From assembly GCF_014200505.1 (NCBI RefSeq), contig NZ_JACHBX010000002.1:372001-436000 (forward strand): a stretch of DNA of 64,000 nt, given 5' to 3'. The notes below the pieces were generated by a model, which was not told the origin of the DNA, did no database searches, and worked only from the letters and a program-made list of their open reading frames with translations. Each line of letters opens with the position of its first letter. Positions within the stretch are counted from its first letter, which is position 1. Of the stretch, positions 19,712 to 28,345 are shown piece by piece. The translations under genes were made by a program, and so were the position numbers. Source of the stretch: Massilia aurea. Lineage in GTDB: Bacteria > Pseudomonadota > Gammaproteobacteria > Burkholderiales > Burkholderiaceae_D.

Positions 19712-21564
19712 GGCTTGCCCATCGCTTTGTCGACGCTCGATTGCGTCTCGGGGTGGTAGCGCTCGCGCGCCTTCTTGTAGACGCCCTCGGCCCAGGTGCG
19801 GTCCTCGGCCTTTTCGCGCAGCGCGGCGTACAGCGGCACCACGAACTTCTGGCGGCCCACGCTCATCAGGAATGCTTCCATGTCCGGGCGCACGTCGCGG
19901 TAGCCGGCATGCACCGCCGCGCGGTAGAAGCGAAACGCCACTTCGTTGTTGGTCGACTTGGCCAGGCCATAGGCGCGGTCGAGTTCTGCCAGTTTGGCGG
20001 CGTCGGCCTTCTTGTCGATATCGTTCAAAAACTTCATCCACTCGACGGCGTTCCAGTTTTTGGCGTTCAACTGCGCGGTCGATACCGTGCCCTTCGTCCA
20101 GCCGTCGATCGCGGCATTCAGTTTGGCCAGGCGCTGCGACACGGCGCGCTGCCCGCTGGCCGGGATGCCCGGGCCATGGATCCACTCGTCGAGTTCCGCG
20201 TCGCTCATGATCCTGGGGTTCTTCGCCAGCAGCTGCGCGCGCAGGTAGGCGATGAACTGTTCGTTGGTCACGCTCTGGAACGCGTGCTGGTCGAACCAGC
20301 CGCGCAGGAACTGATCGAACGCGGCGCGGCCGGCGCGCTGCTCGAGCGTGTGCAGGAACCAGGCGCCTTTCGGATAGGCCAGCGAGGTGTCCGGGTAATC
20401 GGCCGCATTGGTGTCAGCCTGGCGCGAGACCAGCGCCTGCTTTGCCGGCGGCAGGTCCTTGAGCATCTCGAGCGCTTCTTCCTGCTCGAGCTGCAGGTTC
20501 ATCAGCGCGACTTCCTTGCCGTAGATTTCTTCCAGAATGCGGGTGGTGACGTAGGTCGTGAAACCTTCGTTGAGCCACCAGTGCTTCCAGGTCGCGTTGG
20601 TCACCAGGTTGCCCGACCAGCTGTGCGCCAGTTCGTGCGCCACCAGGTCGACCAGGCTGCGGTCGCCCGCGATCATGGTGGGTGTCAAAAAGGTCAGGCG
20701 CGGATTTTCCATGCCGCCGATCGGGAACGATGGCGGCAGCACCAGCATGTCGTAACGCCCCCAGCGATACGGGCCGTACAGCTTCTCGGCCGCGGCGACC
20801 ATCTTCTCGGTATCGGCCAGTTCGTACTCGGCCGCCTTGATGCGCTGCGGCTCGGCGTACACGCCGGTGCGCCCGCCCAGCGTGCGCGCTTCGAGCTCGC
20901 CGATGCCGATCGCCAGCAGGTACGACGGAATCGGCTGCGGCATCGTGAATTTCCAGCCGCCCTTGCCGGTCGCCTTCATGTCGTTATCGGCGCTCATCAC
21001 CACGCGCAGGCCTTCCGGCGCCTCGATGCGCGCGGTGTAGGTAAAGCGCACGGCCGGCGTATCCTGGATCGGCACCCACGAGCGGGCATTGATCGCCTGC
21101 GACTGGCTGAACATGAACGGGTACTTGCCTGACATCGTCTGCACCGGCTGCAGCCATTGCAGTGCGGTGGCCGTCGGCGCGGTGCGGTAATGGATGCGTA
21201 CCTTGGTCTGGCGGGCCGGCAGCTTGATCTGCAGGGGCTGGCCCTTCTCTTCATCGAACTTGCCGAGCGTGTAGTCGGCCTTGCGCCAGGCGCCCTTCGC
21301 ATCCTGCGCTTCGATCTTCGAGATTGTCAGCTCGCGCGTGTCCAGATCGAGCGTCGTCGCGTTCTTGTCGATCCAGTTCAGCGTCAGCTCGGCGTAGCCG
21401 CCCAGGCTTTTCTTCGCGAAGTCGGCCTTCAGGTCCAGGTGCAGGGCCGTGGTCTTGACCTGGTCGTATTTGGCGTAGCTGAGGGGATCGAGCGCGAACG
21501 CGTAAGCGCTCCACGCGCCCAGGAAGGCTGCGGTGGTGGCGCGCAGCAGGGTGCTTTTGTTCAT
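19708..21564 (-). CDS. Secreted M1 aminopeptidase (LTA4H-like)
   Basis: 618 residues from the ATG at 21564; the start is supported by a signal peptide (residues 1-24, AFA-L). The exopeptidase motif is GGMEN (283-287) and the zinc motif HELAH (H310, H314) with E333 18 residues on. The N-terminal beta domain, catalytic domain and helical C-terminal domain match leukotriene A4 hydrolase-type bacterial aminopeptidases, which remove N-terminal residues from peptides. It is translationally coupled to the serine hydrolase downstream. Confidence 0.95.
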   Translation of the reverse strand: MNKSTLLRATTAAFLGAWSAYAFALDPLSYAKYDQVKTTALHLDLKADFAKKSLGGYAELTLNWIDKNATTLDLDTRELTISKIEAQDAKGAWRKADYTLGKFDEEKGQPLQIKLPARQTKVRIHYRTAPTATALQWLQPVQTMSGKYPFMFSQSQAINARSWVPIQDTPAVRFTYTARIEAPEGLRVVMSADNDMKATGKGGWKFTMPQPIPSYLLAIGIGELEARTLGGRTGVYAEPQRIKAAEYELADTEKMVAAAEKLYGPYRWGRYDMLVLPPSFPIGGMENPRLTFLTPTMIAGDRSLVDLVAHELAHSWSGNLVTNATWKHWWLNEGFTTYVTTRILEEIYGKEVALMNLQLEQEEALEMLKDLPPAKQALVSRQADTNAADYPDTSLAYPKGAWFLHTLEQRAGRAAFDQFLRGWFDQHAFQSVTNEQFIAYLRAQLLAKNPRIMSDAELDEWIHGPGIPASGQRAVSQRLAKLNAAIDGWTKGTVSTAQLNAKNWNAVEWMKFLNDIDKKADAAKLAELDRAYGLAKSTNNEVAFRFYRAAVHAGYRDVRPDMEAFLMSVGRQKFVVPLYAALREKAEDRTWAEGVYKKARERYHPETQSSVDKAMGKP

Positions 21565-21666
21565 GGTCTCTCGCGGATAATGACAGCCCGGCCGGGCTGA
21601 AGGCGGAAGCAGAATAGCATGGGCGTCAGGCCGGCGAAAGCGCTGCCGGGCCACGCCGACCCACTG

Positions 21667-23283
21667 TCAATACACCAATGCTGCCTGCGTCACCCACACC
21701 GGCGCGGACCACAGCACATTGCCGTCGTCCTGCGTGACCTTCGCATAATAGAAGTGCGCGCCCGGTGCCGGCGTGATCGTGGTCTCGGCCTGCTGCGACA
21801 GGCGCGTGACCTCGCCGTTGCGGCCCGGGACGCCTTCCATGATCGCCACTGCCGCCACCTGCCGGCCAGCGGCGCTGGCGAAGTTCGCCGTCAACGTGAG
21901 CGGCCCGTGGTTGGTGAACTGCTCGCCCATCACGTGGCCGTTGGCCGTCAACACCAGCTGGGACGCCTTGTCCATCGTCGCGAACACGCGGCGCGCCCTG
22001 AGCGCGTCGACCAGACTGGCGCGGTTCAGCGCGACGCCCGTTGGCAGCAGCACCCCGGTGCGGTTGCCGTACGACGCGCCCCAGTTGGCGCAGTGGTTGT
22101 CTTGGTTGGTGCTGAAGGCCAGCCGGTAGCCCGCTTCGAGCAGGCGGTCGCAGGCGCCTTCGAAGCTGCTGCGGCGGGTTTCGGTCTCGGTCACATTGTT
22201 CGAGAATGCGCTGGTGTTCATCACTTCGCACAGCACCATTGCGGCGCCGCCATCCTCGGTGTAGGCGAGCGGCACGCCGCCCACCTGGAACTGGCCCGCT
22301 GGCGCCGGATGGTTGAACTGGCCCACCCAGCCGCGCTGGCGCATCAGCGCATACAGCGCCGCGTAATCGCTGCGCGGCGTGATCGTGTCGGCGAACGGCG
22401 CACCATTGGCGTTCGTCTCCCAGCCCAGCAACTCGTCGCTGTTGAAGATATTGATATGGCCGCCCTTCTCGATGACGCCCCACTCGAGGCCATACAGCGC
22501 CAGAAAGCCCGGATGCTGCGCCGAGAACGTGCTGGCGGCGGTCAGGCCCGCGCGGTACAGGGCACGGGCGGCGGCCGGGTCGGCATCGGGCGCGCTGCCT
22601 GGCGAGCCGTCGAACATGTGGTTGTGTTCCGAGGCGACGAGGATGTCCAGCCCGCGTCCACGGGCATAGGCAAAGGCGTCGGCCGGACCATACCGCCCTG
22701 CCTGCGGCCGCTGCGCGCTCCGGCAGTCGGCAACGTCGGCGCCGCCGTCGCTGTGGTTGGTCTGGCTGTGCAGGTTGCCCAACCAGACGGTATAGGGCAG
22801 CGCGCCGGGGGCCTGCACTGCCCCCGGCATGAAGGCGCCGGGCAGCGGTGCAAAGGCGGGCGTGGCCAACCCACGCGGCGTGCCGACTGCGATCTCCCAT
22901 TCCTGGTCGATCGCGTCATGCGCCGCGCGTTGCACCAGTGCGCGCAGGCGCACGCGATAGATGCCGTCCGGCGCAGGCTGCTTGCCCAGGCGGCCCGACC
23001 AGGGCACGGCCACCGTGATCTCGTCACCGGTCAGCGTCACCTGGCCGCGCCACTGCAACACGGTCTGCCCGCCCGGTGCGCGCAGGTCGACACGCCAGTC
23101 GACATCGGCCGGCTGCGCCAGGCCGGGATACGCGAACGTCAGCGTGAACGTGCGTGAAGCCAGCGCGCCAGCATGGAATGGCGCGTACAGCGTGGCGTCG
23201 AACTCCTGGTGTTCGGCAGGACTGGCGCTGGCCTGGCTGCAGCACAACGACAGGGCAAGAATGATCAGATATGCAGTTTTCAT
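21667..23283 (-). CDS. CehA/McbA-type PHP-domain metallohydrolase, secreted
   Basis: 538 residues. A signal peptide (residues 1-20, ASA-S) and a beta domain (to about 165) precede the PHP-type domain, which opens with LGNLHSQTNHSDG (H172, H177). Further metal-ligand regions are ASEHNHM and QDNH. CehA/McbA proteins hydrolyse carbamate or phosphoester bonds in several organisms, but the natural substrate here is unknown. A C-terminal beta domain follows. It is the first gene of the minus-strand trio, 102 bases ahead of the M1 gene, and divergent from the LysR gene. Confidence 0.88.
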   Translation of the reverse strand: MKTAYLIILALSLCCSQASASPAEHQEFDATLYAPFHAGALASRTFTLTFAYPGLAQPADVDWRVDLRAPGGQTVLQWRGQVTLTGDEITVAVPWSGRLGKQPAPDGIYRVRLRALVQRAAHDAIDQEWEIAVGTPRGLATPAFAPLPGAFMPGAVQAPGALPYTVWLGNLHSQTNHSDGGADVADCRSAQRPQAGRYGPADAFAYARGRGLDILVASEHNHMFDGSPGSAPDADPAAARALYRAGLTAASTFSAQHPGFLALYGLEWGVIEKGGHINIFNSDELLGWETNANGAPFADTITPRSDYAALYALMRQRGWVGQFNHPAPAGQFQVGGVPLAYTEDGGAAMVLCEVMNTSAFSNNVTETETRRSSFEGACDRLLEAGYRLAFSTNQDNHCANWGASYGNRTGVLLPTGVALNRASLVDALRARRVFATMDKASQLVLTANGHVMGEQFTNHGPLTLTANFASAAGRQVAAVAIMEGVPGRNGEVTRLSQQAETTITPAPGAHFYYAKVTQDDGNVLWSAPVWVTQAALVY

Positions 23284-23357
23284 GATGACAAGCTTGCAAC
23301 TTCTCTACCCTGTCACCTTGCGCAATGCGTGCCGTGCGTTGTCAGCTTGACCACGTG

Positions 23358-23375
23358 CCTTGATCCGTTTCAAGG
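23358..23375. promoter_or_regulatory. Candidate LysR-type operator
   Basis: CCTTGA (23358-23363) and TCAAGG (23370-23375) form an inverted repeat with a 6-base spacer, midway between the divergent PHP hydrolase and LysR genes. A dyad in this position fits an autoregulatory LysR site, though the spacing is not the canonical T-N11-A. Confidence 0.45.
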
Positions 23376-23418
23376 ACAACAACTTGCATGCGGCCCCAGG
23401 GGCCGGTTATGTTGCCGC

Positions 23419-24312
23419 ATGATCGACCAACTCGATATCTCCCACCTGCGTACGCTCGACGCGCTCGCGCGCTTTCCCACCATCTCGGCGGCGGCCGAGC
23501 ACCTGGACGTGTCGCAGCAGGCGGTCAGCCTGCAACTGAAGAAAATCCGCACCATCCTGGGCGACCCGCTGTTCGTGCGTACCGGCCAGGGCATGGCGGC
23601 CACGCCGTACGCCAGGCTGATCGCGCCGCATATCGCGCAGGTGCTGGCCGGCCTGCATGCGATTCCGCTGCCATCGAGCGTGCGGCCGGAAGACGTCGAG
23701 CGCACGCTGGTCATCTCCGGCACCGACTACACGCAAAAGGTGATCGTGGCCGACCTGGTGCGCGACCTGCGCCACGCGGCGCCGAAGGTCAAGGTCGCGG
23801 TGGTCGACCTCGAAGTGAGTGCCCTGACGCGCAAGCTGCACCAGGGCGAGATCGACGTGATCTTCACGGCCGAGGGCATTGCCGCCCCGGGCCTGGTGTC
23901 GATGCCGCTGTTTCTCGAGCAGTACCGCTGCGTGACCGCCGACCGCGCGCTGGCCGATACGGGAACCATGTCGCTGGCCGCCCTGGTGACGCACGACTTC
24001 ATCGTCACCAATCCGGGCGGCGCCAGTTTCACGGGATCGGCCGACGGCTGGTTCGCGCGCCAGGGTCTGCAGCGGCGCGTGGTGGCGTCGGCGCCGTCAT
24101 TCTTCATGGCGCTGGAGTACCTGAAGGGATCGGCGATGGTGGCCTTCATGCCGGCACGCCTGCTGCCATGCGACGGCATCCACGAGATCGCACTGCCCAA
24201 GTATCCGCCCGGTTATGGCGTGGTCGCGGCGTTTCACCCGACGGCGCAGAACGATCCGTTCATGATGTGGATGCTGGAGCGCGTCCGGGCGCGGCTGGCG
24301 ATGCGCAAATAG
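23419..24312 (+). CDS. LysR family transcriptional regulator
   Basis: 297 residues from the ATG at 23419. The N-terminal winged helix-turn-helix covers residues about 5-65 (SAAAEHLDVSQQAVSLQLKK as recognition region, RTGQGM as wing), followed by a periplasmic-binding-like effector domain (about 95-290). LysR regulators commonly control the divergent or adjacent gene; here the candidates are the divergent peptidase/hydrolase unit and the RidA-type gene downstream. Dyads at 23358-23375 and 24315-24337 flank the gene. The effector is not evident. The ribosome binding site is weak. Confidence 0.92.
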   Translation: MIDQLDISHLRTLDALARFPTISAAAEHLDVSQQAVSLQLKKIRTILGDPLFVRTGQGMAATPYARLIAPHIAQVLAGLHAIPLPSSVRPEDVERTLVISGTDYTQKVIVADLVRDLRHAAPKVKVAVVDLEVSALTRKLHQGEIDVIFTAEGIAAPGLVSMPLFLEQYRCVTADRALADTGTMSLAALVTHDFIVTNPGGASFTGSADGWFARQGLQRRVVASAPSFFMALEYLKGSAMVAFMPARLLPCDGIHEIALPKYPPGYGVVAAFHPTAQNDPFMMWMLERVRARLAMRK

Positions 24313-24314
24313 CA

Positions 24315-24337
24315 CCGCTTGTATCGGCTACAAGCGG
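24315..24337. promoter_or_regulatory. Dyad between lysR-type and ridA-type genes
   Basis: CCGCTTGTA (24315-24323) and TACAAGCGG (24329-24337) form a perfect 9-base inverted repeat with a 5-base spacer. The inner TGTA-N5-TACA satisfies T-N11-A, the LysR box form. It lies 70 bases before the RidA-type start, and there is no T-run, so an operator is more likely than a terminator. Confidence 0.5.
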
Positions 24338-24406
24338 CGCCCGATTGCCGCGCAGGGCGGGCCTGTCTATGCTGGCCGATTCACTTCACCTGCCCAGGAG
24401 CGCCTC

Positions 24407-24811
24407 ATGACCATCGAACGCATCAACCCACCTGCCCTGTACGACGGCGCGCCGCACGGCCTGTCGCATGCCACGATCGACCATGACACCGGCCTGGTGT
24501 TCGTCTCAGGCCAGGTCGACTGGGACCGGGACTACCAGGTCAGGCACACCACGCTGGCCGCGCAGACCGAAGGCGCGGCGCTCAACCTGATCACGGTGCT
24601 GGACGCGGCCGGCTCGTCGGTCGAACAGATCCTGCAACTGCGCGTCTACGTGCGCGGCGAGATCGGCGAGCACCTCGAAACCGTCGCGCCGATCCTCGTG
24701 CAGCACCTGGGCTTGCCCCGCCCTGCCTTGACCGGCATCGGTGTCGCTTCGCTCGCGTCACCCGATACGCTGGTTGAAATCGAGGCCGTCGCGAAGATCG
24801 TTCGGCGCTAA
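24407..24811 (+). CDS. RidA/YjgF family protein
   Basis: 134 residues, the normal length for the family. The fold signatures GLVFVSGQV (about 28-36), QTEGALNLI-type helix (residues 53-62), QILQLRVYV and the C-terminal VEIEAVAKI are clear. Canonical RidA deaminates reactive 2-aminoacrylate and related enamines/imines as a trimer, using an Arg in a R-x-x-YV context; here RVYV is present. Other Rid subfamilies have different or unknown substrates, and I cannot place this one precisely. It follows the LysR regulator by 94 bases and is probably its target. Confidence 0.9.
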   Translation: MTIERINPPALYDGAPHGLSHATIDHDTGLVFVSGQVDWDRDYQVRHTTLAAQTEGAALNLITVLDAAGSSVEQILQLRVYVRGEIGEHLETVAPILVQHLGLPRPALTGIGVASLASPDTLVEIEAVAKIVRR

Positions 24812-24814
24812 CCG

Positions 24815-24842
24815 GCCAGTTTGTTTAGTAAACTGGCTAAAC
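24815..24842. promoter_or_regulatory. Overlapping inverted repeats upstream of GH92 cluster
   Basis: GCCAGTTT (24815-24822) pairs with AAACTGGC (24830-24837), and a second dyad GTTTAG (24823-24828) with CTAAAC (24837-24842) overlaps it. The site lies 4 bases after the RidA-type stop and about 170 bases before the GH92 start. It may be an operator for the local LacI-type regulator or a weak terminator; no T-run follows. Confidence 0.4.
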
Positions 24843-24861
24843 AGCCGAGTAAAATCCGGTA

Positions 24862-25017
24862 ATGATTGCCGGGAAACCTGACTCCACCTATAACCTGTAC
24901 ACAGGCTCGAGCGCGCGCGTTGACGACATCGCCCGCGCGCTGGATGTGCCTCTGGCGCAGCGTATCAAGAACAGGCGGCGGGCTGTGCGCTCCCGCCACG
25001 TGTGGAGACACCAATGA
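24862..25017 (+). CDS. Possible 51-residue leader ORF
   Basis: ATG at 24862 opens 51 codons whose stop overlaps the GH92 start as ATGA. The peptide is basic toward its end (RIKNRRRAVRSRH). There is no convincing ribosome binding site (upstream is ATCCGGTA) and I recognise no family. Coupled translation would be the only reason to believe in it. It is listed because it fills the gap and abuts the next start exactly. Confidence 0.2.
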   Translation: MIAGKPDSTYNLYTGSSARVDDIARALDVPLAQRIKNRRRAVRSRHVWRHQ

Positions 25018-27344
25018 CAGCTCGTTTCAAGACCCGATCCTTTTCCTTCGCCGTCCTGTTGTTTAGTGCGGCGCCCATGCAGGCGGCCGAACCGGGCTCG
25101 CCAGCCGCAGCGGTCAACGTCTTCATCGGCACCGGCGGCGACGGCCATACCTTCCCCGGCGCGAGCCGCCCGTTCGGGATGGTGCAGCTCAGTCCCGACA
25201 CGCAGCATCGCCACTTCCGCCAGAGCTATCCGTGGGCCGCTGGCTACAACCACGGCGACGGCTCGATCCTCGGCTTCTCGCACACGCACTTCTCGGGCAG
25301 CGGCCACTCGGACCTGGGCGACGTGCTCCTGATGCCCTACAGCGGCGAGACCAAACTGGAGCCGGGCTACCCCGAGCGGCCGTTCTCGGGCTACCGCTCG
25401 CGCTTCTCGCACGACCAGGAACAGGCCGAACCCGGCTACTACGCCGTGCGCCTGAAAGACCATGACGTCGACGTCGAGCTGACCGCGAGCGAGCGTGTCG
25501 GCCTGCACCGCTACAAGTTCAAGGCCGGCGAGCCGGCCAAGGTACTGCTCGACCTGCGCACCAGCATCTACAACTACGACGGCAAGAACCTGTGGTCGCG
25601 CCTGCGCATGCGCGATGCCAGCACCGTCACTGGCATGCGCGAAACGCGCGGCTGGGCGCCGGGCCGCCAGCTGTACTTCGCGATCCGGTTCTCGCGCCCG
25701 ATCGACACGCGCCAGCTGCTCAATCGCGAAGAAGCCGTCGAGTACAAGGGCTTTGCCCAGCCAGGCAAGACGCCGGGCGACCGCGCACTGGTCGAAGGCA
25801 AGGCGCTGATGGGCGACTTCAGTTTCGGCGTGCCGGCTGACGGCACCCTGTTGGTAAAGGTCGCGCTCTCGCCCGTCAGCGAAGACAATGCGATTGCCAA
25901 CCTTGCCGAGATGCCGGGCTGGGATTTCGACGCCGAGCGCCGCCGCGCCGGCAAGGCCTGGGACGAGGCGCTGGGCGCCGTCAAGGTCGACGCACCGGCG
26001 CCAATGCGCACGCAGTTCTACACGGCGCTGTACCACACGATGCTCGCGCCCTCGCTGTTCATGGACCTCGACGGCAGCTACCGCGGCCCGGACAACGCGG
26101 TGCACAAGGCCAGGGACTTCCGCTTCCACTCGACGTTCTCGCTGTGGGACACCTACCGCGCGCTGCACCCGCTGCTCACGATAGTCGCGCCCGAACAGCG
26201 CAGCGCCGACTTCGTCAACTCGCTGATCGCCTCGCAGCAGCACAGCCCCTACGGCGTGCTGCCGGTGTGGCAGTTTCACGGTCTGGAAACCTGGACCATG
26301 ATCGGTTACCACGCGGTGCCCGTGATCGCCGACGCCTACATGAAGGGCATCCGCGGCTTCGACGTCGACAAGGCGCTGGCCGCGATGACCGCCAGCGCCG
26401 AATACGGCCCGTACGGCGGGCTAGAACACTATATGAAGCTGGGCTACGTGCCGATCGACCTGGAAAAGGAAGCAGCCTCCAAGACCGTCGAATACGCGTA
26501 CGACGACTGGACCATCGCGCGCATGGCCGAAAAGATGGGCAAGAAGGACGTCGCCGCGCGCTACTACCGGCGTGCCCAGAACTACCGCAATGTGTTCGAC
26601 AAGGACACGGGCTTCATCCGCGCCCGCAAATCCACCGGCGAATTCCGCACCCCGTTCGATCCGGCGCAATCCAACTTCGGCAGCGACTACACCGAGGGCA
26701 GCGCGTGGCAGTATTCCTGGTACATGCCGCACGATAACGCGGGCCTGATTGGCTTCCTGGGCGGCGACGCGAAGCTCGTGGCCAAGATGGACGAAGTCTT
26801 CGACGTCAAGGTCGACGAGAACCTGTACGCACACATGGAAGACATCTCGGGCCTGATCGGCCACTACGCCCACGGCAACGAGCCGTCGCACCACGTGGCG
26901 TACCTGTACAACTACGCCGGCGCGCCGTGGCGCACGCAGGAACGCCTGGCCAATATCATGGCCACGCAGTACAGCGACAAGCCCGATGGCCTGTCGGGCA
27001 ACGACGACCTGGGCCAGATGTCGGCCTGGTTCGCGTTCACGGCGCTGGGCTTCTATCCGGTGGCCCCGGGAAGCAACGAGTACGTGATCGGCCGCCCGTT
27101 CCTCGACAAGGCGACGCTGAACCTGCCCAACGGGAAGCGCTTCACCGTGCGCGCCGAGAACCTGTCGGCCACCAATGGCTACGTCGGGCGCGTGACCCTG
27201 AACGGCAAGCCGCTCGCACGCACCTTCCTGCGCCATCAGGACATCATGGCCGGCGGTGAACTCGTCTTCACGATGCAGGCCACGCCGAACAAGGACTGGG
27301 GCACGGCGAAAGACGCGCGCCCGTACACGCAGACCGCGTACTGA
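25014..27344 (+). CDS. Secreted GH92 family glycosidase (alpha-mannosidase type)
   Basis: 776 residues from the ATG at 25014 (GGAG 6 bases upstream; a GTG four codons earlier is the alternative). A signal peptide (residues 1-25, MQA-A) precedes the GH92 opening VNVFIGTGGDGHTFPGA and FGMVQLSPD. The N-terminal beta-sandwich and the (alpha/alpha)6 catalytic domain are both present, and the length matches the family. GH92 enzymes are calcium-dependent exo-alpha-mannosidases that trim mannans or N-glycans. It heads a unit with a LacI-type regulator and a sugar kinase, so mannoside use is the likely role. Confidence 0.95.
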   Translation: MTARFKTRSFSFAVLLFSAAPMQAAEPGSPAAAVNVFIGTGGDGHTFPGASRPFGMVQLSPDTQHRHFRQSYPWAAGYNHGDGSILGFSHTHFSGSGHSDLGDVLLMPYSGETKLEPGYPERPFSGYRSRFSHDQEQAEPGYYAVRLKDHDVDVELTASERVGLHRYKFKAGEPAKVLLDLRTSIYNYDGKNLWSRLRMRDASTVTGMRETRGWAPGRQLYFAIRFSRPIDTRQLLNREEAVEYKGFAQPGKTPGDRALVEGKALMGDFSFGVPADGTLLVKVALSPVSEDNAIANLAEMPGWDFDAERRRAGKAWDEALGAVKVDAPAPMRTQFYTALYHTMLAPSLFMDLDGSYRGPDNAVHKARDFRFHSTFSLWDTYRALHPLLTIVAPEQRSADFVNSLIASQQHSPYGVLPVWQFHGLETWTMIGYHAVPVIADAYMKGIRGFDVDKALAAMTASAEYGPYGGLEHYMKLGYVPIDLEKEAASKTVEYAYDDWTIARMAEKMGKKDVAARYYRRAQNYRNVFDKDTGFIRARKSTGEFRTPFDPAQSNFGSDYTEGSAWQYSWYMPHDNAGLIGFLGGDAKLVAKMDEVFDVKVDENLYAHMEDISGLIGHYAHGNEPSHHVAYLYNYAGAPWRTQERLANIMATQYSDKPDGLSGNDDLGQMSAWFAFTALGFYPVAPGSNEYVIGRPFLDKATLNLPNGKRFTVRAENLSATNGYVGRVTLNGKPLARTFLRHQDIMAGGELVFTMQATPNKDWGTAKDARPYTQTAY

Positions 27345-27356
27345 CCGGCGCTCTAC

Positions 27357-28345
27357 ATGGCCGTGACGATCCGCGACATCGCCCGCGCCACCGGCTACTC
27401 GATCGGTACGGTCTCGCGCGCGCTGAAAAACCAGGAAGGCCTGGCCGACGAGACGCGCACGCGCATCTGCGCCACGGCGCGCGAGCTGGGGTACGACGTC
27501 GGCAATCTGCGCCAGCGCGAGATTCTGCGCGTCGCCTTTTTGCTTCACCGCCAGCACAACACGCAAGCGGCCAGCCCGTTCTACCTGCCGGTACTGCACG
27601 GGGCCGAGGATGCCTGCCGCAAGCACGGCATCGCGCTCTCGTTCGTCGTGGTCGGTCCGGCCGAGCCGATGCTGGATCTGGTGCGCCTGCACCAGCCGGA
27701 CGCGTTGCTGTGCGCTGGCTTTTTTGAGCCAGAACTGGTGTCCGCGCTGCGCGACACCGGCAAGCCGCTGGTACTGCTCGACATGCGCCTGCCCGGCTAC
27801 CGCTCGGTCAATCCCGACCATGCGCTGGGCGGCTACCTGGCCACGCGCCACCTGCTCGCGCTGGGACGGCGCCGCATCGCGATGCTTACCGGGCCGCTGT
27901 CGCATCACAGCATCAGCGAGCGCTATCGGGGCTTTCGCAAGGCACTGTTCGAGGCGCGCATGCTGGCCGATCCCGACCTCGAAATCCAGCTGCCCAGCAT
28001 CGGCGACACGCAGGACAATCTGCACGGGGCGGTCGACACCCTGCTGGCGCGCGAACCGCGGCCCGACGCGCTGTTCTGCTACAACGACAGCGCCGCGCTG
28101 GCGGCCATGCGCCACTGCCTGGCGCGCGCCCGAAGGTCCCGCACGACATCGCGATCGTCGGCTTCGATGACATCAGCGCCGCCGCGGCCGCGGTGCCGCC
28201 GCTCTCGAGCATCAATATCGACAAGGATCTGCTGGGCCGGATGGGCGTGGACCTGTTGCTGGACAAGAGCGCCACGCCCGGTCTCGAACAGACACTCACG
28301 GTGCAGCTGATGGTCCGCGAGAGCAGCACCGGCGAGGTGCGATGA
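27357..28345 (+). pseudogene. LacI family regulator, frameshifted near 28125-28133
   Basis: The frame opened at 27357 gives a clear LacI helix-turn-helix (TIRDIARATGYSIGTVSRAL) and most of the effector domain, through AAMRHCLARA. It then turns into an Arg-rich nonsense tail that stops at 28310. Reading in the other frame from about 28130 restores the family C terminus: KVPHDIAIVGFDD, PPLSSINIDKDLLG, and a final VRES, stopping at 28345. The shift corresponds to one missing base in or near GCGCGCGCCC. The restored stop overlaps the kinase start as ATGA, confirming the ancestral reading frame. The intact protein would have about 329 residues. Confidence 0.88.

Noticed and set aside
19712..20185. 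N-terminal extension of the serine hydrolase frame
   Set aside because: It overlaps the M1 aminopeptidase gene; the ATGA junction and signal peptide place the start at 19711.
21584..21599. 16-base perfect palindrome between PHP hydrolase and M1 genes
   Set aside because: GC-only palindrome with no loop or T-run; common by chance at this composition.
28310..28345. Treating the LacI frame ending at 28310 as a genuine shorter regulator
   Set aside because: Its last 60 residues are Arg/Ser-rich nonsense, whereas the alternate frame gives the conserved LacI C terminus with an ATGA junction.
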